From Deltaproteobacteria bacterium (lineage in GTDB: Bacteria; Desulfobacterota; DSM-4660; Desulfatiglandales; HGW-15), in assembly GCA_020060215.1 (NCBI GenBank), contig JAGVAP010000001.1:1-20698 (forward strand): a DNA stretch of 20,698 bases. Direction: 5' to 3'. Position 1 is the first letter of the stretch, and each line of letters starts with the position of its first letter. The notes below the pieces were generated by a model. It was not told where the DNA came from. It was given only the letters and a program-made list of their open reading frames with translations, and did not search any database. Both the position numbers and the translations under genes were made by a program. This document shows, piece after piece, positions 15,026 to 20,698 of the stretch.

Positions 15026-15056
15026 AACATCACTAACTCTGCTCGATGTAACATCT

Positions 15057-15323
15057 TCATTCGGCCATGCAAAGGCATTCACCATGCATCTTCATTAAAA
15101 ATTCATGCAAGTCCCTGATGGTCTTAATGCCTCGAACTTCGCTTTCCTGGCTTATCTTGATGCCAAACTCCTGCTCCAGCACGATCACCATGTCAACCGC
15201 ATCAAGGCTATCAAGATTCAGGTCTTCACGAAGATCGGCATCAGGGACCAAATCAGCAAGATCAAGCTCGAACTCTGCTGCCAGAGCAGCATTCGCTCGA
15301 TCAATAATCTCCTTCTCAGTCAT
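15057..15323 (-). CDS. Acyl carrier protein (second ACP of the operon)
   Basis: The 88-residue protein has the attachment motif LNLDSLDAVDM with Ser39 as the phosphopantetheine site and the usual acidic helix II. The ATG at 15323 is chosen because GGAG lies eight bases upstream; the earlier in-frame ATG at 15350 would add nine residues and deepen the overlap with the KS gene. It overlaps the ApeR-like KS by eight bases, so this ACP is probably the partner of that KS. The C-terminus ends in an unusual Cys-containing tail (MHGECLCMAE). Confidence 0.92.
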   Translation of the reverse strand: MTEKEIIDRANAALAAEFELDLADLVPDADLREDLNLDSLDAVDMVIVLEQEFGIKISQESEVRGIKTIRDLHEFLMKMHGECLCMAE

Positions 15324-16548
15324 GTGGATATCTCCGCAGAATAATGGCAACGTTCATGCCGCCCAGTGCAAAACTGTTTTTGACTGCAACACGTAGGGGG
15401 TACTGCTCCAAATTTTGAGGGTGGCGAACACATCTACACATTCCATCTATCTCAAAAAGATTCTTTGTCGGAATAACACAATTGTCTTTCATGCATTTAA
15501 CAGTGGCAATTAACTCTAAAGATCCACTTGCAGCCATGGTGTGCCCTATGTGACCTTTAAAGCTGCTGACAGGAACGTCACCGCCTAACACTTCTGCAAT
15601 GGATGCGCTCTCTGCAGGATCACCGATTTGCGTTCCCGTTGCATGGGCATTGACGTAATCCACATGCTCTGGTAGTATTTCCGCGTATTCCAGGGCCTTG
15701 CGCATGCAGTCGGCCATGGACTCCACACCGGGCGAGGCCATGTTGTGAGGGTCCGACAGACAAGCCCATCCGGCAATCTCCGCAAGCACATTCGCCCCTC
15801 GGTTCAAGGCAGAATCCAAGTTCTCCACCACCAGAGCACCCGCACCCTCGGCGCAGACGACGCCGTCTCTCTGCCGATCGAACGGCCCCGGAATGAGTGT
15901 TGGAGAATCGTTGTACTGAAATGAGGCTGCTTGAATGATATCAAAAGTGGCTGCGGTGAGAGGATGAAACTCGTCGCATCCCCCACACAGGACAAACGGT
16001 TGCCTGTTGGATGCCACCATGTCAAATGCCAATCCGATAGCCAGACATCCCGTGGCGCAGGCAGCCGAAGGAGCAATGGTCTGGCCGGCAATGCCCAAGG
16101 CCTGGGAAATGTTGGCCGCTGCGGAGTGGCTCATGATCTTGAAGAACAGTGTTGACTTCACCTGCTCGATGCTTTTCCCCGGCAGGTATTGCCTGAAAAA
16201 TTCCTCCATGGTTCTGGGGCTGCCCACGCTGGAGCCGAACACCAAGCCCATTTCCCCGTTCACCACGCGCTCCTTGGGGATACGCGCCTGGGCGAGGGCC
16301 TCCTGGCAAGCCTGCAGTGCATAGATGGACATGTCCGACATCGTGCGTCGAAACTTTCTTGGAAGCTCCCTGGCATGGGTTTCCTGGATCAGACCTGCAA
16401 CGCGGGGCCTGAGTCCGGTGACGCCTTCCATCTCCACAGCCCGGGTAATCCCTGACCGACCCTCAAGCAGGCCGGCGTAGAGCGCCTCCACGCCCTGGCC
16501 CAGAGGCGACACAGCCCCCTGGCCGGTGATCACGACACGCGTGTGCAA
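15316..16548 (-). CDS. Beta-ketoacyl-ACP synthase, FabF/ApeR-like
   Basis: The 410-residue enzyme has every catalytic residue of a FabF-type condensing enzyme: Cys164 in SAACATGC, His302 in NAHATGT, Lys331 and His336 in FKGHIGHTMAASG, and a C-terminal NSFALGGMNVAIIL. It is coded with its own ACP and before the acyltransferase, so it probably makes the first condensation or a separate chain, as ApeR does. The start is probably TTG at 16548 (LHTRVVITG), with AAAGGA eight bases upstream, overlapping the flavoenzyme gene by 19 bases; the only nearby alternative, a GTG at 16533, would remove the first beta strand. The gene is more moderate in base composition than the KS at 3454-4647. Confidence 0.92.
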   Translation of the reverse strand: MHTRVVITGQGAVSPLGQGVEALYAGLLEGRSGITRAVEMEGVTGLRPRVAGLIQETHARELPRKFRRTMSDMSIYALQACQEALAQARIPKERVVNGEMGLVFGSSVGSPRTMEEFFRQYLPGKSIEQVKSTLFFKIMSHSAAANISQALGIAGQTIAPSAACATGCLAIGLAFDMVASNRQPFVLCGGCDEFHPLTAATFDIIQAASFQYNDSPTLIPGPFDRQRDGVVCAEGAGALVVENLDSALNRGANVLAEIAGWACLSDPHNMASPGVESMADCMRKALEYAEILPEHVDYVNAHATGTQIGDPAESASIAEVLGGDVPVSSFKGHIGHTMAASGSLELIATVKCMKDNCVIPTKNLFEIDGMCRCVRHPQNLEQYPLRVAVKNSFALGGMNVAIILRRYPHD

Positions 16549-18029
16549 GCTGCCAATCCTTTCCGCAAGGTTTCATGGCCCACAATGAAACCGCAGGCCA
16601 GGAAAGCAGAGATCATCGAACCCAAAAGACCCGGACAGACAATTCCTTGACCAGCCAAGTAAAGACCTGGAACCTTGGTGACCGGAAGCGGTGTGTTCTG
16701 GCCCATGCTGTGCAGAGCGCCATAGAGCCCCCCACGTGGCGCCTTCAGCTGCTCGGCAATGGTCAACGGTGTGGCGCTTGCAAGGAATTTCACCTTTCCC
16801 TGAAGTTCCGGGCATGCAGCCATCACCTGTGCCTCGATCGCCTGCGCGACAACCGCCTTGTGCTCCTCGTACGCCTGCGGGCGAGCGGCCGCGCGTGTTG
16901 AGGCCCAAGGCTCGACCTCGGCGTAATCCCCGGCGGCCAGCACGATCACCCCGCGTCGTCCAGGCCTGCCCGAGTTCTGGTCCATGGAGATGAACAAGGG
17001 GCGGTCCTCGCGCGGGCCATACCGGCGAAGAATGCGCTCCCCATTGCTCTTGGGCAGCACGACCACATTTCGGCGGTCGAGCAGGTCCATGCGCTCCTCG
17101 GTCGCGCCGAAGAGCATGTAGGCTGAAGGGGTGTTGACAAGCCGCACCAATCGTCTACTGTACGATGGCCGGAGCACCTTTGCCGGAAGCATTTCGGGAA
17201 GGGACGCCGGGTGACCGGTGTAAATGACAGCATCAGCTTCCATAAAGCGTCCATCGCTCAATTCGACATGCTTGACAGAAGCATCCGCCCCGATGCCTAT
17301 GGAAGTGACTCCGGCCTTAAGACTCAGTTCAACACCTTCACGCTCGAGGGCTTTTGCAAAGGCCTCCGCCACGGCCTTCCCCCCCCCGTCCGCGGTATGC
17401 ACGGAGGCGTGGAACGATCCCGCCACCCGGGAGAAATCCGCAAACGACGCCTGATCCGGCTCACAGCCGAAATGTAGGCAGTGTATGGAAAGCAGGGTTC
17501 TCAGCCTTGGAGACAGGTCTAGACTGGCCAAGACTTCCCGCAGGCCCTGCCGTGAAACGACTTCGAACGAAAGCTCCTTAGAAAGGGGTAGCTTCGGATT
17601 GAGCATGGGGGAAATCGCACAGGCATCGCCCACGTGGCGGAGAAAGGACCGGACACTTCTCCTCTCAGAAGGAAAGGAAGCGGCAAAGGCTTCCTCAATC
17701 CTCGCGCGGCCGTACGGCATGTCAAAGGACAGCCCGCTGTCCATGCAGAGCAGCCGGTCATAGCCATCAGGGTCGAAAGGAATGCGGGCAACATCATCTT
17801 GCATGCCCAAGTAAGTGGTAAAATTATCAAGAGGCTCCCCATTTCCCCAAAATCCGCTGTAATGCAGGCCGATATCAAAGTGGACACCCTGGATGCATGC
17901 GCCCTTGAGCAGGCTAGCTATGCACGAAGAGCGCTCAACGAGATGGACTCTGCGTCCCTGCCTGGCAAGCAGCAAGGCGGCCGTCATTCCTGACACACCG
18001 CCGCCGATGACTATGGCTTCATGCTTCAT
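16530..18029 (-). CDS. Phytoene-desaturase/retinol-saturase-like FAD oxidoreductase
   Basis: The 499-residue protein begins with the dinucleotide-binding fold VIGGGVSGMTAALLLARQG...VHLVERSS (residues 7-33). It ends with the FAD-binding VPGLYLAGQGIVCPGLLGSM motif of the CrtI/RetSat amine-oxidase superfamily. The length is normal for carotenoid desaturases and isomerases. Such enzymes desaturate, saturate or isomerise conjugated polyenes, so its place in a polyene operon makes sense: it may adjust double-bond position or geometry. It is the second gene of the operon, 57 bases after the ketoreductase stop, and has no strong ribosome site. Known APE pathways do not need this step, so it is a candidate for product diversification. 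Confidence 0.88.
   Translation of the reverse strand: MKHEAIVIGGGVSGMTAALLLARQGRRVHLVERSSCIASLLKGACIQGVHFDIGLHYSGFWGNGEPLDNFTTYLGMQDDVARIPFDPDGYDRLLCMDSGLSFDMPYGRARIEEAFAASFPSERRSVRSFLRHVGDACAISPMLNPKLPLSKELSFEVVSRQGLREVLASLDLSPRLRTLLSIHCLHFGCEPDQASFADFSRVAGSFHASVHTADGGGKAVAEAFAKALEREGVELSLKAGVTSIGIGADASVKHVELSDGRFMEADAVIYTGHPASLPEMLPAKVLRPSYSRRLVRLVNTPSAYMLFGATEERMDLLDRRNVVVLPKSNGERILRRYGPREDRPLFISMDQNSGRPGRRGVIVLAAGDYAEVEPWASTRAAARPQAYEEHKAVVAQAIEAQVMAACPELQGKVKFLASATPLTIAEQLKAPRGGLYGALHSMGQNTPLPVTKVPGLYLAGQGIVCPGLLGSMISAFLACGFIVGHETLRKGLAACTRVS
16557..16562 (-). promoter_or_regulatory. Ribosome binding site supporting a TTG start for the ApeR-like KS
   Basis: AAAGGA on the minus strand is eight bases before the TTG at 16548, inside the 3' end of the flavoenzyme gene. 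Confidence 0.4.
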
Positions 18030-18086
18030 GGTAGGCGCATGTGATCGAACGTGAAGGCTGCCGGCCCGGAGAAGACAAGCACTGGT

Positions 18087-18824
18087 TCATGTATGGATCC
18101 CGCCATTCACGGGAATGACTTGGCCGGTGATATATGATGCCCGTTCCGAGCAGAGGAAGGCCACGACTTCGGCAACCTCGGCGGGGGTTCCAAGCCTGCC
18201 GAGGGGGATGCGCGGAAGCATGTCCTTCACTGGGACGCCGGCGATCATGTCAGTGTCGATCAGCCCAGGCGACACTGCATTGACCAAAATATTGCGCCGC
18301 CCCACTTCAGTTGCCAAGGAACGGGTAGCACCTATGAGACCCGCCTTTGCGGAGCTATAGCCTACCTGCCCAGGGACGCCTGTTTCACCTGAAGTCGATG
18401 CGACATTCACTATGCGGCCGGACCTTCGGCGGATCATGCCTGGCAAAACGGCCCGGGTGACCAGAAAAAACCCGTCCAAATGCACGCCCAGAACACTTTT
18501 CCAATCCTCATACCCTGCCATGGCTAGTAAGCAGTCTCGGGTGAAGCCAGCGTTATTAACAAGCACATTAGGCACTTGCTGTGATATATGCGACTCCAAT
18601 GCCTGCTTCACGGCCTCTGGAGAGGCTACATCAAATGGCAACAGCAGACACGATCTTCCAAGCCCTTCCACTTCCTGTGCAACTCTGCCTGCATCATCGT
18701 GGCTGAATCGGTAGTTCAGCCAAATGTCAAAGCCATCACGGGCCAGTGCCAAAGCGATGGCCGCACCAATCCCCTTACTTCCGCCAGTCACTAGGGCAAT
18801 TTTTTTCTGTCCCATTGTAACCAT
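18087..18824 (-). CDS. 3-oxoacyl-ACP reductase, FabG family (ApeQ-like)
   Basis: The 245-residue short-chain dehydrogenase has the NADP-binding TGGSKGIG (13-20), NNAG (90-93), the catalytic Ser143, Tyr156 and Lys160 (NVAST...GYSSAK) and the closing ITGQVIPVNGG of the FabG family. It reduces 3-ketoacyl-ACP to the 3-hydroxy form that the ApeI/ApeP-type pair would dehydrate. It is the first gene of the operon; an AT-rich upstream segment with a possible promoter lies just before it. The second Met (18815) is an equally possible start, since neither has a clear ribosome site. No neighbouring gene encodes another ketoreductase, so this one should serve the pathway. Confidence 0.92.
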   Translation of the reverse strand: MVTMGQKKIALVTGGSKGIGAAIALALARDGFDIWLNYRFSHDDAGRVAQEVEGLGRSCLLLPFDVASPEAVKQALESHISQQVPNVLVNNAGFTRDCLLAMAGYEDWKSVLGVHLDGFFLVTRAVLPGMIRRRSGRIVNVASTSGETGVPGQVGYSSAKAGLIGATRSLATEVGRRNILVNAVSPGLIDTDMIAGVPVKDMLPRIPLGRLGTPAEVAEVVAFLCSERASYITGQVIPVNGGIHT

Positions 18825-19328
18825 AAGATCAGGTAAAAATTAGCTACTAGGATAACACAAAAAAGTTAAGTATAATGGTCTAATCCAGTGAAGTAAGACA
18901 TTGGCTGAATGAGGCCGGCGCAATTTCCCAGAGGAAGTGTCTCCTGGGGGTGGTTACCTCTCCGAAGGTTCTCGATCGCGGCGTGTGCCAGGGGGGAGAA
19001 TCAGGAGGCTTTTACCCCGTTTTAGCGATCATCTTCCGGCGCTATGCTGCAAGCCGTGCTGGCCACAGTCAAGTCCCCGCTATAAAAAGGCAAGCCGCCA
19101 TCTTTTGGGAACTACGAGTAGTTTATGGCTGCCTATAGCGCGGTGACTAATCGAGAGCAAGGTAGTCATAGGGCTGCCTTAAGGGCTTCCTCAAACACCG
19201 TTCGACTGCAAAAGCGGGTAAAACACCTCCTCCGCATTCAACTTAATTTTTGTAAGGCTTATCCATCCTCATCTACGCAGCCGTACTTCGAGGGTGGGAG
19301 GGCAAGGCCTAAAAAGCGCTCGCACTTA
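18825..19328. other. About 500-base intergenic region without a recognisable gene
   Basis: Apart from the possible promoter at its left end, I see no convincing coding sequence. The short open frames have no ribosome sites or recognisable motifs, and stops are frequent. No tRNA, insertion-sequence end or clear terminator was found. The stretch could hold regulatory sequence for the operon or decayed DNA at the cluster boundary. Confidence 0.5.
18869..18896 (-). promoter_or_regulatory. Possible sigma-70-like promoter of the 19-gene operon
   Basis: On the minus strand a TATACT (-10, 18874 to 18869) is preceded at 16 bases by TTACTT (-35, weak), about 45 bases before the fabG-like start. The region is AT-rich. 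A perfect TATAAT also lies on the plus strand at 18871-18876 but without a recognisable -35. This is a visual match only. Confidence 0.3.
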
Positions 19329-19736
19329 TTATTCCGTACTGAAGTCCGACATCCATAAGCCGCTGATCTCGGCACGACTCCGGTGGACGTCCTCGCCGAC
19401 GAACGCCAGCATCTCGCTCTTGCCCAGGTTCAGGGCCTGGAAGATCAGCTCGCCCACGCGCCAGGGCACGTAGACGGTGACCAGCAGGAGGTCCTCGTCC
19501 TGCTTCTCGGCGCTGCCGATCACTTGGTCCGAGTCGCCGTCCTGGAAAATAAGGATGGCATTGACCTCAGTGAGAAGGTCGACATCTCGGCTTTCGGTCC
19601 AGGCAAGCGGGGCGGTGATCTTGATCGAGGATTCGTTGAACAGATGCCCCCCATCCGGAGTTGCGGCCGAGTGGCTGGTGTCGGCGGAGACCTTGAAGGG
19701 CTGCCGAAGATCGATCCTGTAGGTGCATACGGTCAT
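19329..19736 (-). CDS. Hypothetical protein, about 135 residues
   Basis: I do not recognise this protein. From the ATG at 19736 it reads MTVCTYRIDLRQPF and contains mixed beta-strand-like segments (AILIFQDGDSDQVIGSA, LLLVTVYVPWRVGELIFQAL), no signal peptide and no membrane helix. It is acidic and probably cytoplasmic. The ATG at 19736 is favoured over two upstream in-frame ATGs (19748, 19775) because GAGGAC is four bases before it. Base composition resembles the host genes. It is on the same strand as the operon but separated by about 500 bases, so a functional link is not supported. A terminator-like hairpin lies upstream in its leader. Confidence 0.6.
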   Translation of the reverse strand: MTVCTYRIDLRQPFKVSADTSHSAATPDGGHLFNESSIKITAPLAWTESRDVDLLTEVNAILIFQDGDSDQVIGSAEKQDEDLLLVTVYVPWRVGELIFQALNLGKSEMLAFVGEDVHRSRAEISGLWMSDFSTE

Positions 19737-19740
19737 GCTT

Positions 19741-19746
19741 GTCCTC
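19741..19746 (-). promoter_or_regulatory. Ribosome binding site choosing the start of the hypothetical protein
   Basis: GAGGAC on the minus strand is four bases before the ATG at 19736 and is the only good site near the three in-frame ATGs. Confidence 0.45.
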
Positions 19747-19784
19747 ATTGATGGTGATATGGTTGTGTTCGCCAATCGAAACTG

Positions 19785-19806
19785 GTGAGGAGACGGGCCT
19801 CCTCAC
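19785..19806. other. Perfect 8-bp hairpin in the leader region
   Basis: GTGAGGAG and CTCCTCAC form a perfect inverted repeat around a six-base loop (ACGGGC). It lies between the hypothetical gene and the terminator hairpin, so on either strand the two hairpins would be in one transcript. It could be an RNA structure or a dyad operator. Confidence 0.45.
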
Positions 19807-19866
19807 GGGCGATCGGAATGGGCGGGTTGCCCGATGCCGCTGATTCTGCTCTCTTCAACCTCAGCT

Positions 19867-19904
19867 AAAAAAGGCCCGGGCTACTCCGGGCCTTTCGCGT
19901 TTTT
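19867..19904. terminator. Strong, probably bidirectional, rho-independent terminator
   Basis: AAAGGCCCGG (19870-19879) pairs perfectly with CCGGGCCTTT (19886-19895) around a six-base loop. Reading leftward (minus strand) the stem runs straight into a T tract (complement of the A run at 19867-19872). Reading rightward the T run at 19900-19904 follows after CGCG. No intact gene ends close to it on either strand, so it may serve an unannotated RNA, act as an attenuator before the hypothetical gene, or be a leftover of a lost gene. Confidence 0.75.
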
Positions 19905-20163
19905 GGTCAGGAACGCGACCTGTTGGGATGGGTATGTTGATGCCGTCGGTCATCAATATCTTATAACAAGGCAGATGAGGATTTTTGAATGCTCCTGAGA
20001 AGCCCTCATTTCCACACCGGCAGCTTCCCCCTGTGGTCACTTTATCGCAGATTCAGGTCAGCACCAAATGCGGAAACCTCCATTTTCTCCTACTTCCATG
20101 TCCGTGCGCTTTACAGGCTCCACCTGTACTCAGCGTTCAACCTGAATCCATGTGGAGGTCATG
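19905..20163. other. Intergenic region upstream of the mucR-like gene
   Basis: No coding sequence is supported. It contains a short dyad TTGATG-N8-CATCAA at 19937-19956, next to an AT-rich TATCTTATAAC that could be a -10 region for the regulator gene. The remainder shows no motif I recognise. Confidence 0.4.
20154..20159 (+). promoter_or_regulatory. Ribosome binding site of the mucR-like gene
   Basis: GGAGGT is followed by ATGATG. It favours the second ATG at 20164 (MDDYLKAA) as the start, rather than a GTG at 20152 that overlaps the site. Confidence 0.6.
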
Positions 20164-20574
20164 ATGGACGATTACCTGAAGGCTGCCGTCGAGGTTGTTA
20201 CGGCCCAGGCCAAGGTGCGGGCGATGAGCGCTGACGAGATCACGGCCATGGTGGCCAAGCTGGCCGCGGACTTCCGCGGCGTGGCCGAAGGTGCGGCCGC
20301 CCCCTCACCCCAGGAGCCGGCGGTGGATCCGCGCAAGTCCATCCGCGAGGCCTCGGTGGTATGCCTTGAGTGCGGAAAAGCCTTCAAGATGATCACCTGG
20401 AAGCACCTGGCCACACATGGCCTACCCCGGCCGATTAAAGGCCAAGTGGGGCCTGCCAAAGGGGACCGCCCCTACGGCCAAGAACCTCGCCCGCGCGCGC
20501 CGCAAGAAGATGCAGGAGATGGAGCTGTGGAAGCGCCGGGGGAAGAAGGGCGGAAGAAGACCGCAGCCGCCTGA
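20164..20574 (+). pseudogene. MucR/Ros-family transcriptional regulator, frameshifted after the zinc finger
   Basis: The first 87 residues are a good MucR-family N-terminus: MDDYLKAAVEVVTAQAKVRA, a VDPRKSI linker and a zinc finger CLEC...HLATH (Cys67, Cys70, His81, His85). The family then continues with a conserved L-T-P-x-x-Y-x-x-KWG block. Here that block (AKWGLPKGTAPTAKNLARARRKKMQEMELW) is in the +1 frame from about 20435 on, while the zero frame runs through unrelated Arg/Pro-rich sequence to a stop at 20572. Adding one base after 20424 and one near 20438 would restore the block, so two single-base losses fit better than one. This is either a real disruption or a sequencing error. MucR proteins are DNA-binding regulators of envelope and surface genes; the +1 frame stays open to 20674. 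Confidence 0.8.
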
Positions 20575-20698
20575 CCAGGGCTGCTCGATCCACCTTCCGG
20601 GGCCTCCCCGCCCTTGCCTCAGGGGACGCACCCCCATTGCACCACGCTGTCCGGGGAGCCTGGCCCGTTCTTGATGGCCTGTTTTATCGTAATCAGCA
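20575..20698. other. Window end, no intact gene seen
   Basis: Only the open +1-frame tail of the broken mucR-like gene (to 20674) covers this end. I see no terminator or start of another gene. Confidence 0.4.

Noticed and set aside
14243..15085. Start of the PlsC-type gene at 15085
   Set aside because: It overlaps the ACP gene by 29 bases and adds a polar 20-residue stretch before the membrane helix; not excluded, but 15025 is preferred.
18926..18949. Imperfect hairpin CCCAG...CTGGG upstream of the operon
   Set aside because: Only about five continuous pairs and no T run; not enough to call a terminator or operator.
1..20698. CRISPR arrays, tRNA or rRNA genes, insertion sequences, phage attachment sites
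   Set aside because: No regularly spaced repeats, cloverleaf-like segments, transposase or integrase motifs were seen by eye.

Overview
The window looks like a chromosomal stretch from a delta-proteobacterium of the Desulfovibrio type (Desulfovibrionaceae). The clearest clue is the MucR/Ros-type zinc-finger regulator near the right end, whose N-terminal sequence and Cys/His spacing resemble Desulfovibrio relatives. GC-rich coding, two radical SAM enzymes and a Gram-negative outer-membrane gene set fit this. The taxonomic call is an inference from protein recall, not from a search.

Left edge (1-1178, + strand): two visibly AT-rich genes encode a small lipoprotein (probably Sbal_3080 family) and a PagL-like lipid A deacylase homologue. 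They overlap slightly and converge on the end of the large operon.

Centre (18824 down to 1283, - strand): one almost gapless run of 19 genes forms an aryl polyene (APE)-like type II polyketide/fatty-acid operon. In transcription order: FabG-type ketoreductase, phytoene-desaturase-like FAD oxidoreductase, ApeR-like ketosynthase, acyl carrier protein (ACP), PlsC-type acyltransferase, small lipoprotein, radical SAM/SPASM enzyme, ApeP-like hotdog dehydratase, LolA-like carrier, MMPL/RND exporter, ApeI-like (FabZ-type) dehydratase, ApeK-like thioesterase, B12-binding radical SAM enzyme, GT2-DUF2062 glycosyltransferase, LpxL-like acyltransferase, second ACP, ketosynthase (KS), chain-length-factor-like KS partner, and ApeH-like adenylating ligase. 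Many junctions are ATGA, GTGA or TGATG overlaps, so the genes are probably translationally coupled.

Inferred pathway: the ligase loads an aryl or acyl starter on an ACP. The KS/chain-length-factor pair and the ApeR-like KS extend it. FabG and an ApeI/ApeP-type dehydratase heterodimer install conjugated double bonds. The thioesterase proofreads or releases. The acyltransferases and glycosyltransferase place the chain on a lipid or glycolipid, and the MMPL exporter plus LolA carry it to the outer membrane. The unusual parts are the two radical SAM enzymes and the CrtI/RetSat-type flavoenzyme; they suggest a C-methylated or otherwise remodelled polyene lipid. No ammonia lyase, chorismate lyase, classical methyltransferase or phosphopantetheinyl transferase gene is visible in the window.

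Right edge (18825-20698): about 500 bases without a recognisable gene, then a small hypothetical protein on the - strand, a structured intergenic segment with a strong bidirectional terminator hairpin, and a MucR-family regulator whose reading frame is broken just after its zinc finger.
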